This document shows positions 41,943 to 50,865 of a stretch of 64,000 nt of DNA, one piece after another. The stretch covers positions 205,478 to 269,477 of the forward strand of contig NZ_QKVL01000005.1 in NCBI RefSeq assembly GCF_003231275.1. Reading direction: 5' to 3'. The stretch comes from Pseudomonas huaxiensis (GTDB taxonomy: Bacteria > Pseudomonadota > Gammaproteobacteria > Pseudomonadales > Pseudomonadaceae). The notes beneath the pieces were generated by a model. That model saw only the letters and a program-made list of their open reading frames with translations. It was not told where the DNA came from and did not search any database. The stretch's first letter is position 1; every line of letters begins with the position of its first letter. The translations under genes were made by a program, and so were the position numbers.

Positions 41943-42572
41943 TCACGCTTCGACCATGAAAGGCGCAGGGTCGCCGCAACCGACCCGTATGACTTCCGGC
42001 TCGTCTCCGGACAAATTGATCACGGTGGAGGCTTTCAGGCCGCCGAAACCGCCGTCGATGATCAGGTCGACGTGGTGTTCGAGCGCTTGACGCATTTCAT
42101 AGGGATCGGTCATCGGCTCGGACTCACCGGGCATCACCAGGCTGACGCTCATCAGCGGCTCGCCGAGTTCTTCCAGCAGCGCAAGGGCGATGGGATGGTC
42201 CGGCACGCGCAGACCGATGGTGCGGCGCTTTTCGTGCAACAGCAGGCGCGGCACCTCGCGGGTGGCATTGAGGATGAACGTGTAAGGCCCCGGCACATGC
42301 GCCTTGAGCAGGCGGAAGGTGCCGGTGTCGATCTTGGCGAACAGCCCCAGTTGCGACATATCGCAGCAGATCAGCGTGAAATTGTGGTTCTTGTCCAGCT
42401 TGCGCAACTGACGGACCCGTTCCACCGCGTTCTTGTCGCCGATCTGGCAACCCATCGCGTAGGACGAGTCGGTCGGATACACCACCACCCCGCCCTTGCG
42501 GATAATCTCGACGGCCTGTTTTATCAGGCGCGACTGCGGATTCTCCGGATGTATCTGGAAAAATTGACTCAC
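41943..42572 (-). CDS. yciO: YciO/Sua5-family threonylcarbamoyladenylate synthase-like protein
   Basis: A 209-residue YrdC-domain protein of the shorter YciO type: KGGVVVYPTDSSYAMGCQIG, KLDKNHNFTLICCDMSQLG, VPGPYTFILNATREVP and the basic KRRTIGLRVPDHPIA. Sua5/TsaC enzymes make threonylcarbamoyl-AMP for tRNA t6A; the in vivo role of YciO is less certain. I choose the GTG at 42572 (VSQFFQIHPENPQ) because AGGAAG precedes it; an ATG at 42611 would overlap rnm. Confidence 0.88.
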   Translation of the reverse strand: MSQFFQIHPENPQSRLIKQAVEIIRKGGVVVYPTDSSYAMGCQIGDKNAVERVRQLRKLDKNHNFTLICCDMSQLGLFAKIDTGTFRLLKAHVPGPYTFILNATREVPRLLLHEKRRTIGLRVPDHPIALALLEELGEPLMSVSLVMPGESEPMTDPYEMRQALEHHVDLIIDGGFGGLKASTVINLSGDEPEVIRVGCGDPAPFMVEA

Positions 42573-42585
42573 GTTGTCTTCCTGT

Positions 42586-43449
42586 TCAGACGGCCGCGGA
42601 TGGCTGCTCATGTTTGAATCGACGCCACAGAGGTGGCAGATCCTCCGGCAGAGGCCGGTAGACACCGATTTCGGACCAGGTGCCCGGGCCATGGAAGTCG
42701 CTGCCAGCACTGGCCAGCAGACCGAACTCACGGGTCAGGATGGACAACGTGCCGACCTGCTCGGCCGGCTGCATGCCGTTGACTACTTCAAGCGCCTGTC
42801 CCCCTGCTTGAATATAGTCGGCAATCAGCCGGCGGCGCTTGCTGCGGGTGAGTTCGTAATGCATCGGATGGGCCAGGCTGACCCAGGCACCGGCCGCGCG
42901 CAGGGTCTCGACCGTGTCGTCGAGGGTCGGCCAGTGCAGCTTGACGTCACCCAGCTTGCCGGCGCCGAGCCATTTGCGGAACGCTTCGGCGCGGTCCTTG
43001 ACGTAGCCGGCGCTGATCAGGAAGTCAGCGAAATGCGGGCGCGCCGGCGCGTTGCCGCTGTCGCCGAGGGCCTGCTGGATCGCCCGCGCGCCTTCCAGCG
43101 CGCCGGGCATGCCCTTGGCCGCCAGGCGACGGCTGATTTCCTCGGCGCGCAGCCAGCGGCCACGGTGCAGAGACTCCACCGCCTCCAGCAACGGCGGGGC
43201 GTCCAGCGGGAACCCGTAACCCAGGACGTGGATGGTGACGCCCGACCAGGTACACGACAGCTCGATCCCGCTGACCCATTGCATGCCGCGCGCGTGCATC
43301 GCCTCGCGGGCCTCAAGCTGGCCTTCGAGGGTGTCGTGGTCGGTCAGGGCCATCGTCCGGACACCCTGTTCATAGGCGCGGGCAACCAGATCGGTGGGAG
43401 TCAGCGAGCCGTCTGACGCGGTGCTGTGGCAGTGCAGATCAACATTCAT
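42586..43449 (-). CDS. rnm: PHP-domain 5'-3' exoribonuclease RNase AM
   Basis: A 287-residue PHP phosphoesterase (YciV/TrpH family). Metal motifs: NVDLHCHSTASDGSLTPTDL, MALTDHDTLEG, WVSLAHPMHYEL and GLLASAGSDFHGPG. In E. coli the enzyme trims 5' ends of rRNA and also hydrolyses 3',5'-bisnucleotides. It heads the rnm-yciO-scpA-scpB run and is divergent from yciB. Confidence 0.93.
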   Translation of the reverse strand: MNVDLHCHSTASDGSLTPTDLVARAYEQGVRTMALTDHDTLEGQLEAREAMHARGMQWVSGIELSCTWSGVTIHVLGYGFPLDAPPLLEAVESLHRGRWLRAEEISRRLAAKGMPGALEGARAIQQALGDSGNAPARPHFADFLISAGYVKDRAEAFRKWLGAGKLGDVKLHWPTLDDTVETLRAAGAWVSLAHPMHYELTRSKRRRLIADYIQAGGQALEVVNGMQPAEQVGTLSILTREFGLLASAGSDFHGPGTWSEIGVYRPLPEDLPPLWRRFKHEQPSAAV

Positions 43450-43516
43450 GGGGTGACGCTTTCCCTCTCATTGAGGTTTGTTATTATGCCGACACATCCC
43501 GCTCCTGGCTGCCACC

Positions 43517-44113
43517 GTGAAACAATTCATCGATTTCATCCCGCTGCTCCTGTTTTTCATCGTCTACAAACTCGATCCCCGCGTCGTCGACGTCGCCGGC
43601 CAGAGCTTCAGCCTGGGCGGCATCTACAGCGCCACGGCGGTGCTGATCATCAGCTCGCTGGTGGTCTACGGCACCCTGCTCATCCGCCAGCGCAAGCTGG
43701 AAAAAGGCCAGTGGCTGACTCTGGTCGCCTGCCTGGTGTTCGGCGGCCTGACGCTGGCCTTCCACAGCGAAACCTTCCTCAAGTGGAAGGCCCCGGTGGT
43801 CAACTGGCTGTTCGCCCTGGCGTTCCTCGGCAGTCACTTCGTCGGCGACAAGGTGCTGATCAAGCGCATCATGGGCCACGCACTGACCCTTCCGGACCCG
43901 GTCTGGACCCGTCTGAACCTGGCCTGGATCGCCTTCTTCCTGATCTGCGGCGCGGCCAACCTGTTCGTCGCCTTCACGTTCCAGGACTTCTGGGTCGACT
44001 TCAAAGTGTTCGGCAGCCTGGGCATGACCGTACTGTTCCTGGTCGGCCAGGGTGTCTACCTGTCCCGTCACATGCACGACAGCGACCCCACCACTCCCAA
44101 ACCCGAGGAATGA
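43517..44113 (+). CDS. yciB: Inner-membrane septation protein YciB
   Basis: A 198-residue protein with about five membrane spans, family IspZ/Yci[47 protein letters not shown]-like and [20 protein letters not shown]. It takes part in envelope synthesis and septation. The start is probably the GTG at 43517; the frame is open upstream to 43478. It is followed one base later by yciI. Confidence 0.94.
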   Translation: MKQFIDFIPLLLFFIVYKLDPRVVDVAGQSFSLGGIYSATAVLIISSLVVYGTLLIRQRKLEKGQWLTLVACLVFGGLTLAFHSETFLKWKAPVVNWLFALAFLGSHFVGDKVLIKRIMGHALTLPDPVWTRLNLAWIAFFLICGAANLFVAFTFQDFWVDFKVFGSLGMTVLFLVGQGVYLSRHMHDSDPTTPKPEE

Positions 44114-44114
44114 C

Positions 44115-44414
44115 ATGCTCTACGCCATCATCGCCACCGATGTTGCCAACTCGCTGGAAAACCGCCTGGCCGCGCGCCCGGCGCACCTGGAGCGTCTGCA
44201 ACAACTGAAGGCTGAAGGACGCATCGTCCTGGCCGGCCCGCACCCGGCCATCGACAGCAACGACCCGGGCGCCGCCGGTTTCAGCGGTAGCCTGATCGTC
44301 GCCGAGTTCGACTCCCTGCACGCCGCCCAGGCCTGGGCCGATGCCGACCCGTACATCGCCGCCGGCGTCTACGACAACGTCATCGTCAAGCCCTTCAAGC
44401 AAGTCCTGCCGTAA
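44115..44414 (+). CDS. yciI: YciI-like protein
   Basis: A 99-residue ferredoxin-like-fold protein (YCII/EthD-like): [55 protein letters not shown] and [12 protein letters not shown]. The conserved His/Asp pair suggests a catalytic role, but the function is unknown. It lies one base after yciB, with GAGGAA as its binding site. Confidence 0.92.
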   Translation: MLYAIIATDVANSLENRLAARPAHLERLQQLKAEGRIVLAGPHPAIDSNDPGAAGFSGSLIVAEFDSLHAAQAWADADPYIAAGVYDNVIVKPFKQVLP

Positions 44415-44418
44415 CACC

Positions 44419-44461
44419 CACGGCGCGCCGGCCCAGGCTGGCGCGCCGTGCCCCGTTTTTA
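44419..44461 (+). terminator. Rho-independent terminator of yciB-yciI
   Basis: CACGGCGCGCC and GGCGCGCCGTG form an 11-bp stem with a 10-nt loop, followed by CCCCGTTTTTA, four bases past the yciI stop. Confidence 0.88.
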
Positions 44462-44538
44462 ATCGGGACAGTTGCTCATTATTCTCATCGCGCGGCCGAC
44501 AACACCCTGAACACTCGACTGGAATTACAGGAGTTCCG

Positions 44539-44931
44539 ATGCGTCAAGGTCCGTTGTCCATGCTGCTGTGCCTGTTGTTGCTGAGCCCGTTCACTCAGGC
44601 CGAAGAGGCCACGCCGCTGTCGCTGAGTGCGGGCAGCCAGATCACCGAGTTGCAGCAGCGACTGAAAGAGAGCGAGCTTCAACGCGAAGCACTGACCCAG
44701 CAACTACAAAATACCGACAGCGAGCGCGAAAACGCGCAACTGGGCCGGCTACGCCAGGAAAACCAGCGCCTCAAGCTGATGCTCAAAGAGTCCCAGGCCA
44801 GCACGCCCCCTAAATTGCTGACCGATCAGCAGCAATGGTTCGTGATCGGTAGCGCGGTCACCCTGATCGCCGTGCTCTGCGGTATCTTTGTCAGCGGTAG
44901 CCACAGAAGGCGCAAGCAATGGTTGAATTGA
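44539..44931 (+). CDS. Coiled-coil protein with signal peptide and C-terminal membrane anchor
   Basis: A 130-residue protein: signal peptide (MRQGPLSMLLCLLLLSPFTQ), a heptad-rich coiled coil (about 35-90, ITELQQRLKESELQREALTQ and GRLRQENQRLKLMLKES), then one membrane helix (about 102-122, WFVIGSAVTLIAVLCGIFV) and a basic end RRRKQWLN. The plan matches the TIGR04211 group of SH3-like membrane proteins without the SH3 domain. ACAGGAG precedes the ATG. It lies 7 bp before the cpxR-like gene and is probably co-transcribed, so it may report on the envelope. Confidence 0.8.
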   Translation: MRQGPLSMLLCLLLLSPFTQAEEATPLSLSAGSQITELQQRLKESELQREALTQQLQNTDSERENAQLGRLRQENQRLKLMLKESQASTPPKLLTDQQQWFVIGSAVTLIAVLCGIFVSGSHRRRKQWLN

Positions 44932-44938
44932 GTGAGAC

Positions 44939-45616
44939 ATGAGTGAGCTGTTACTGATTGACGACGACCAGGAACTCTGCGAACTGCTCGCCCACTGGCT
45001 GAGTCAGGAAGGGTTCCAGGTCCGTGCCTGCCACGATGGCCAGAGCGCCCGCAAGGCATTGGCCGAACAGGCTCCGGCAGCCGTGGTGCTGGATGTGATG
45101 CTGCCCGACGGCAGCGGCCTGGAGTTGCTCAAGCAGTTGCGCAGCGAGCACCCCGAGCTGCCAGTGCTGATGCTGTCGGCCCGTGGCGAACCACTGGACC
45201 GCATCCTCGGCCTGGAACTGGGCGCCGACGATTACCTGGCCAAGCCTTGCGACCCTCGCGAACTGACCGCCCGCCTGCGCGCCGTGTTGCGCCGCAGCCA
45301 TGCCCCCGCAGCGCCGAGCCAGCTTGAAATTGGCGACCTTAACTTCAGCCCGGCGCGCGGCGTGGTCGAGATTGACGAACGCGAGCTGACCCTGACCCTC
45401 TCCGAAAGCCGCATCCTCGAAGCCCTGCTGCGCCAACCCGGCGAACCGCTGGACAAGCAGGAACTGGCGCAGATAGCCCTGGGCCGCAAACTGACGCTCT
45501 ACGACCGCAGCCTCGACATGCACGTCAGCAACCTGCGCAAGAAGATCGGCCCCCACCCTGACGGTCGTCCGCGCATCGTCGCGTTGCGCAGCCGCGGCTA
45601 CTACTACAGCCTGTAA
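44939..45616 (+). CDS. cpxR: CpxR-like response regulator
   Basis: A 225-residue OmpR-type regulator. The receiver domain has the acidic pocket LIDDDQELC, the phosphorylated aspartate in AVVLDVMLPDGSGLELL and the lysine in ADDYLAKPCDPREL; the C-terminal winged helix has SLDMHVSNLRKKIGPHPDGR. Together with the downstream Spy-like protein and kinase this matches the CpxR-CpxP/Spy-CpxA envelope-stress module of pseudomonads. Confidence 0.9.
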   Translation: MSELLLIDDDQELCELLAHWLSQEGFQVRACHDGQSARKALAEQAPAAVVLDVMLPDGSGLELLKQLRSEHPELPVLMLSARGEPLDRILGLELGADDYLAKPCDPRELTARLRAVLRRSHAPAAPSQLEIGDLNFSPARGVVEIDERELTLTLSESRILEALLRQPGEPLDKQELAQIALGRKLTLYDRSLDMHVSNLRKKIGPHPDGRPRIVALRSRGYYYSL

Positions 45617-45645
45617 GCGCTGTGTCAGTCAGGTTCCCGGCGGTC

Positions 45646-45661
45646 TTTACCCAGGCTTTAC
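45646..45661 (-). promoter_or_regulatory. CpxR box candidate upstream of the Spy-like gene
   Basis: On the minus strand GTAAA-GCCTGG-GTAAA is a direct repeat like the CpxR site GTAAA-N5-GTAAA, with a spacer one base longer than the E. coli optimum. It lies 82-97 bp before the Spy-like gene. Confidence 0.55.
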
Positions 45662-45742
45662 CCTTGGCTGACCGCCGCTGACCTTGATCTCCATAAACTG
45701 GCCACATCCGGTAACGACCGGCCTACAGATAGGAGAGACACC

Positions 45743-46168
45743 ATGCGCAAGACCCTTATCGCCCTGATGTTCGCTGCCGCCCTGCCAACCGTCGCCATGG
45801 CCATGCCCGAAGGCGGCCCAGGCCCTGGCCCACGCCACGGCGAGCACCACCGCGGTGACGCGCCTTTCGCCCAACTGGACCTGAGCCGCGAACAGCGCCA
45901 GCAAGTTGGCAAGCTGATGGGCGAAGAAATGAAGAACCGCCGCGAGGTCACCCAGCACTACCTGGAAAAACTGCCGGCCGCCGAGCAGAAGGCCATGAAG
46001 GACGAGCTCAAGGCCAAGCAGGACAAGACCCAGGCAGACATTCGCGCCCTGCTCAAGCCAGAGCAGCAGAAGCAGTTCGACGAACTGCAGAAGAAACGCG
46101 AGGAACGCCGCGCCGAATGGCAACAGTTCCAGGCCTGGAAAGCTGAACACGGCAAAAAGACCCAGTAA
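45743..46168 (+). CDS. Spy/CpxP-like periplasmic chaperone
   Basis: A 141-residue exported protein: signal peptide (MRKTLIALMFAAALPTVAMA), a Gly/Pro/His-rich linker, then an LTxxQ-type helical domain (FAQLDLSREQRQQVGKLMGE and ALLKPEQQKQFDELQKKREE). Such proteins bind unfolded periplasmic proteins and, as CpxP, restrain the CpxA sensor. It lies between cpxR and cpxA and is itself probably CpxR-induced, making a feedback loop. Confidence 0.9.
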   Translation: MRKTLIALMFAAALPTVAMAMPEGGPGPGPRHGEHHRGDAPFAQLDLSREQRQQVGKLMGEEMKNRREVTQHYLEKLPAAEQKAMKDELKAKQDKTQADIRALLKPEQQKQFDELQKKREERRAEWQQFQAWKAEHGKKTQ

Positions 46169-46234
46169 GCTGTCACACCTCCCCCGCCCGACCTGCTCAT
46201 GCAGGCCGGGCTTCCGTCATTAGAGGGACTGCCC

Positions 46235-47569
46235 TTGCGTTCACTGTTCTGGCGTATCCTGGCCAGCTTCTGGCTCGCCATCGCCCTGGTCGCCGGTCTG
46301 TCGATCCTGCTCGGGCACACACTCAACCAGGACGCCTGGATTCTCAGTCGTCATCCGGGCCTCAACGTCCTGGCGAAAAACTGGGCCGAGCGCTACGAGC
46401 AGCAAGGCCCGGAAATCGCCCAGCGCTACCTCGAACAACGCAAACACCGCTACCACATCGATACGCAGGTGCTCAACGAGGCCGGCGAAGCCGTGGTACC
46501 GGGAACGTTCCCGCGTCGGGCGGCGGTGTTCGAAGCACGGCAAGGCAATGACGATCGCCCGCTGCCCTGGCGCCGCCTCACCGAGGAATACACCAGCCCC
46601 GGCAGCGGCACGACCTACCTGTTGATTTATCGCATCCCGCATCCCGAACTGGATGCCTGGCACCGCGAGAGCCTGATCTGGCCCCTGAGTGCACTGGGCA
46701 TCACCTTGGTGGTGCTGACCCTGTTCAGTTTGCTGGTCACGCTGTCCATTACCCGCCCGCTCAGTCGCCTGCGCGGCGCGGTACATGACCTCGGCCAGGC
46801 CAGCTACCAGCAGAACAGCCTGGCGCGGTTGGCCAGCCGTCGTGATGAATTCGGCGTTCTGGCCAATGACTTCAACCGCATGGGCTCGCGACTGCAAAGC
46901 CTGATCGGCAGCCAGCGCCAACTGTTGCGTGACGTTTCCCACGAGTTGCGTTCGCCGCTGGCACGGTTGCGCATCGCTCTGGCTTTGGCCGAGCGAGCGG
47001 AACCGGAACAGCAGGAAACCTACTGGCCACGCCTGACCCGCGAGTGCGACCGGCTCGAAGCCTTGATCAGCGAGATCCTCGTGCTGGCGCGGGTCGATGC
47101 CGAGCATGCCCACGCCGAGCCTGTCGACCTCAATGCGCTGTTGAACAGCGTGTGCAAGGACGCGCAACTGAGCGCGCCGGAGCAAGAGATCCAGATCCAG
47201 GAAACCCCGGGCCTCATGCTTCAGGGCTGGCCCACGATGGTGGAACGTGCCCTGGACAACCTGCTGCGCAACGCATTGCGCTTCAGTCCGGAAGGTCGAC
47301 CGATCGAGGTCACGGCATTACAGGAGGGCGAGCGGATCGTCATCAGCGTGCGCGATCACGGGCCGGGCGTGGCGCCGGAGCATCTGGAGCAGTTGGGCGA
47401 GCCGTTTTTCCGTGCACCTGGGCAGAGTGCGCCGGGACATGGTCTGGGCCTGGCGATTGCGCGGCGGGCGGCGGAGCGTCATGGCGGGAGTTTGCAGTTG
47501 GCCAATCACCCGCAGGGCGGGTTTGTGGCAACGCTGGTGTTGCCGGTTCAGGCGGGTGGGGGTGCCTGA
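46235..47569 (+). CDS. cpxA: CpxA-like sensor histidine kinase
   Basis: A 444-residue membrane kinase. Two membrane helices (about 7-28, ILASFWLAIALVAGLSILLG, and near 150) enclose a periplasmic sensor domain; then HAMP, the phosphorylated histidine in LLRDVSHELRSPLARLRIAL, and the ATPase domain with LDNLLRNALRFSPEG and DHGPGV, GHGLGLAIARRAA. I propose the TTG at 46235 after AGAGGGA, since the protein then begins RSLFWRILASFW; an ATG at 46199 is in frame. It is the third gene of the module. Confidence 0.9.
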   Translation: MRSLFWRILASFWLAIALVAGLSILLGHTLNQDAWILSRHPGLNVLAKNWAERYEQQGPEIAQRYLEQRKHRYHIDTQVLNEAGEAVVPGTFPRRAAVFEARQGNDDRPLPWRRLTEEYTSPGSGTTYLLIYRIPHPELDAWHRESLIWPLSALGITLVVLTLFSLLVTLSITRPLSRLRGAVHDLGQASYQQNSLARLASRRDEFGVLANDFNRMGSRLQSLIGSQRQLLRDVSHELRSPLARLRIALALAERAEPEQQETYWPRLTRECDRLEALISEILVLARVDAEHAHAEPVDLNALLNSVCKDAQLSAPEQEIQIQETPGLMLQGWPTMVERALDNLLRNALRFSPEGRPIEVTALQEGERIVISVRDHGPGVAPEHLEQLGEPFFRAPGQSAPGHGLGLAIARRAAERHGGSLQLANHPQGGFVATLVLPVQAGGGA

Positions 47570-47580
47570 TTTGTAGCCTT

Positions 47581-47640
47581 ATTCGCGAGCAAGCTCGCTC
47601 CTACAGAATGAGCCCTGTAGGAGCGAGCTTGCTCGCGAAT
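47581..47640. repeat. Perfect REPIN (26-bp inverted repeat)
   Basis: Two perfect 26-bp arms with core CGCGAGCAAGCTCGCTCC face each other across AATGAGCC (47607-47614), directly after the cpxA-like gene. This paired form is the mobile unit of REP elements, which are moved by RAYT transposases; no RAYT gene is in this window. Confidence 0.9.
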
Positions 47641-47690
47641 GGGCCGAGAGGGCGACGACAGACTCATCGCTGGCAAGCCCCACAGCGGAT

Positions 47691-48245
47691 TCAGCCCCAG
47701 GCGCTGACAAAGTCCTCGGTCTTCAATACCGGCGCAGTCCGCGGCTCACCCATTGGCGTGCCGAGGTACAGGAAGCCAATCAACTCTTCCCCCGCCTCCA
47801 GCCCCAGGCCCTTGGCCACATGCGCCGAATAGGCCATCTCGCCGGTCCGCCAGACCGCGCCGATGCCTTGCGCATGGGCCGCCAGCAGAATCCCGTGGCC
47901 GGCACACCCCGCCGCGAGCACCTGCTCGGACACCGGCACCTTGAAGTGTTCCTGAGTCCGGGCAATCACCAGCACCAGCAGCGGCGCCCGCAGTGGCATG
48001 GCGCGCGCCTTGTCGAGGGCGGCTTCGGTAGCATCGCCCTTGAGCGCCACCACTTCGGCGAACAGCTCGCCCAGACGGGCCCGCGCCTCGCCTTCGACCG
48101 TGAGGAAGCGCCAAGGCCGCAACTGGCCGTGATCCGGTGCACGCAAGGCCGCCTGGAACAGGCCTTCACGCTGGGCGGCGTTGGGCGCAGGGTCCGTCAG
48201 GCGCGGAACGGAAACACGGTTGAGCAAAACGTCGAGAGCCTCCAT
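47691..48245 (-). CDS. Nitroreductase-family oxidoreductase, YdjA-like
   Basis: A 184-residue FMN flavoprotein of the small YdjA type: RAPDHGQLRPWRFLTVEGEA, LAAGCAGHGILLAAHAQGIG and AVWRTGEMAYSAHVAKGLGL. Members reduce nitroaromatics or quinones; the physiological substrate is unknown. It is convergent with the cpxA-like gene and divergent from trkH. Confidence 0.9.
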   Translation of the reverse strand: MEALDVLLNRVSVPRLTDPAPNAAQREGLFQAALRAPDHGQLRPWRFLTVEGEARARLGELFAEVVALKGDATEAALDKARAMPLRAPLLVLVIARTQEHFKVPVSEQVLAAGCAGHGILLAAHAQGIGAVWRTGEMAYSAHVAKGLGLEAGEELIGFLYLGTPMGEPRTAPVLKTEDFVSAWG

Positions 48246-48374
48246 CGGCTACCCTCCAGGTCGAAAAATGAGGGCCCATTCTAGTGCCCTGCCGATCAAA
48301 CACCACAGCGACGTTTACTTAAAAAGGCCCGCAGGTAGAATGGCGCCCTTCCGTTTCGAGTCAGAGCAGATCAC

Positions 48375-49829
48375 ATGGCGTTGCCGACCTTAAGGATCAT
48401 CGGTTTCATTATCGGCATCTTCCTGATCACCCTGGCGGTCAGCATGGTCGTACCGATGGCGACGCTGGTCATCTTCGAACGCACCAGCGACATGCCGTCG
48501 TTCCTCTGGTCCAGCCTGATCACATTCATCGCCGGCCTTGCGCTGGTGATTCCCGGCCGGCCGGAGCACGTGCATCTGCGCCCGCGGGACATGTACCTGC
48601 TGACCGTCAGCAGTTGGCTGGTGGTGTGCATCTTCGCTGCATTACCGTTCCTGCTGACCCAGCACATCAGCTACACCGACGCCTTCTTCGAAAGCATGTC
48701 CGGCATCACCGCCACGGGTTCCACGGTGCTCAGCGGCCTGGACAACATGTCACCGGGGATCCTGATGTGGCGCTCGCTGCTGCACTGGCTCGGTGGTATC
48801 GGCTTCATCGGCATGGCGGTGGCGATCCTGCCGCTGCTGCGTATTGGTGGGATGCGCCTGTTCCAGACCGAATCGTCGGACCGCTCCGAGAAAGTCATGC
48901 CGCGCTCGCACATGGTCGCCAAGTCCATCGTGCTGGTGTACATCGGCATTACCGCGCTCGGCGGCCTGGCCTTCTGGCTGGCGGGAATGAACGCGTTCGA
49001 TGCGATCAACCACGCCATGTCGGCAATTTCCACTGGCGGGTTCTCCACCTCGGACCTGTCCCTGGCCAAGTGGCACCAGCCAGCAGTGCATTGGGTCGCG
49101 GTGGTGGTGATGATCTGCGGTAGCGTGCCGTTCACCCTGTATGTGGCGACCATGCGCGGCAACCGCAAGGCGCTGATCAAGGACCAACAGGTCCAGGGCC
49201 TGCTGCTGTTGCTGGTGGTGACCTGGCTCGTACTCGGCACCTGGTACTGGGCCACCACCAAGCTGCACTGGCTCGACGCCCTGCGCCACGTCGCGCTGAA
49301 CGTCACCTCGGTGGTCACCACCACCGGCTTCGCCCTGGGGGACTACAGCCTGTGGGGCAACTTCTCGCTGATGCTGTTCTTCTACCTGGGCTTCATCGGT
49401 GGCTGCTCAGGCTCGACCGCCGGCGGCATCAAGATTTTCCGCTTCCAGGTCGCCTACATCCTCCTCAAGGCGTCGCTGAACCAGTTGATCCACCCGCGGG
49501 CAGTGATCAAGCAGAAATACAACGGTCACCGGCTCGACGAAGAAATCGTCCGCTCGATCCTGACCTTCTCGTTCTTCTTCGCCATCACCATCTGCGTGAT
49601 CGCCCTGCTGCTGTCACTGCTCGGCGTCGACTGGATGACCGCCCTGACCGGCGCCGCCAGCACGGTGTCCGGCGTCGGCCCCGGCCTTGGCGAGACCATC
49701 GGCCCGGCGGGCAACTTCGCCACCCTGCCAGATGCGGCAAAATGGATCCTTGCCGGCGGCATGCTGCTCGGCCGCCTGGAGATCATTACTGTGCTGGTTC
49801 TATGTATGCCGGCGTTCTGGCGTCACTGA
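48375..49829 (+). CDS. trkH: Potassium uptake protein TrkH
   Basis: A 484-residue Trk/Ktr-type channel subunit. The four pore loops are visible: SGITATGSTVLSGLD, SAISTGGFSTSDLS, TSVVTTTGFALGDY and STVSGVGPGLGET. It conducts K+ and is gated by the NAD/ATP-binding TrkA ring encoded elsewhere. Its last 44 bp overlap the convergent AraC gene. Confidence 0.96.
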   Translation: MALPTLRIIGFIIGIFLITLAVSMVVPMATLVIFERTSDMPSFLWSSLITFIAGLALVIPGRPEHVHLRPRDMYLLTVSSWLVVCIFAALPFLLTQHISYTDAFFESMSGITATGSTVLSGLDNMSPGILMWRSLLHWLGGIGFIGMAVAILPLLRIGGMRLFQTESSDRSEKVMPRSHMVAKSIVLVYIGITALGGLAFWLAGMNAFDAINHAMSAISTGGFSTSDLSLAKWHQPAVHWVAVVVMICGSVPFTLYVATMRGNRKALIKDQQVQGLLLLLVVTWLVLGTWYWATTKLHWLDALRHVALNVTSVVTTTGFALGDYSLWGNFSLMLFFYLGFIGGCSGSTAGGIKIFRFQVAYILLKASLNQLIHPRAVIKQKYNGHRLDEEIVRSILTFSFFFAITICVIALLLSLLGVDWMTALTGAASTVSGVGPGLGETIGPAGNFATLPDAAKWILAGGMLLGRLEIITVLVLCMPAFWRH

Positions 49830-50865
49830 CCGGCGCTGGCGTTGCCTCGGGCTGGTTCAGTCCGTGGCGGCGGGCGCGGTATTCGCCGGGGGTGACATCG
49901 AACCAGCGGCGAAAAGCCCGGAAGAAATTGCTCGGGTCGGCGAATCCCAACAAATAGGCCGTTTCCAGCAGGGTCATGCCCGGCTGGGCCAGGTACTGCT
50001 CGGCCAGTTCGCGCCGGGTATCATCCAGCAGGGCCTGAAAACTGGTGCCCTCCTCCTGCAAACGACGCTGCAAGGTGCGCTGGGACAGGTGCAGCGCCTG
50101 GGCCACGAGTTCGCGCTTGGGTTCGCCCTGCGGCAGCACCCGACACAACACCTGTCGGGCGCGGTGGGTCACCCGGCTTTCGGAAAAGCGCGCCATGTAT
50201 TCCCCGGCGAAACGGTCGTGCAGGGTCGCCATCGCCTCGTTGGCGGTGGGCAGCGGCGCCTGCAGGTCTTGCGGGTCGAAGATCAGCGCGTCGTAGGGCG
50301 CGCCAAACACCAATGGAGAATGAAAAGCCGCTTTATAGGGTTCGATATCGTGCGGCTGCGGGCCCTGGATCAGCACCCGCCGCGGCTGGATCACCCGCCC
50401 GCTCAACCAGGTGCACAGCGACAACGCGCAGGCCAGCGACGCTTCAGAGCTGTGGCGGGTCGGCGGCAGATGGTCGCCGTGGACGGTGAGGATCAGGGCA
50501 TGGCCTTCCGGGCCGAGGTGAAAACTCAGGTCCGAGCTTTCGGCAATGATTCGCTGATAGCGCACCAGACGCTCGAAACCTTCGGCCAGGGTCCGGCTCG
50601 ACATCAGCGCATAACCCACCACATGAAACGACGCTGGCCGCACCACCCGGGCCATGTTCAGGCCGATGGCGTGGTTGCCGGACAAGTCCTCGGCCAGTTG
50701 CCAAAGGCGGGTCATCGAGTCCTGGGTGAAGCGTGCGTCAGGATCGTCCAGCGCGGTGAAATCCAGGCCAAGCTTGCGAAACAGGGCCGGACAGTCCAGC
50801 CCCTCAAGCTCAAGCGCTTTGACAATCCCGGAGGCCCAGCTTGCTGACGTGGTTCTCTCGTTCAT
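49786..50865 (-). CDS. AraC-family regulator, OruR type
   Basis: A 359-residue regulator: an N-terminal arabinose-operon/OruR-type ligand domain (about 15-200, ASFHVVGYALMSSRTLAEGF) and a C-terminal AraC double helix-turn-helix (about 240-335, VAQALHLSQRTLQRRLQEEG, YLLGFADPSNFFRAFRRWF). The target is unknown; the nearest divergent gene is the Mpo1-like gene. ATG 50865 is chosen; the frame is open to 50964. It overlaps the end of trkH by 44 bp in antisense. Confidence 0.88.
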   Translation of the reverse strand: MNERTTSASWASGIVKALELEGLDCPALFRKLGLDFTALDDPDARFTQDSMTRLWQLAEDLSGNHAIGLNMARVVRPASFHVVGYALMSSRTLAEGFERLVRYQRIIAESSDLSFHLGPEGHALILTVHGDHLPPTRHSSEASLACALSLCTWLSGRVIQPRRVLIQGPQPHDIEPYKAAFHSPLVFGAPYDALIFDPQDLQAPLPTANEAMATLHDRFAGEYMARFSESRVTHRARQVLCRVLPQGEPKRELVAQALHLSQRTLQRRLQEEGTSFQALLDDTRRELAEQYLAQPGMTLLETAYLLGFADPSNFFRAFRRWFDVTPGEYRARRHGLNQPEATPAPVSDARTPAYIEPAQ

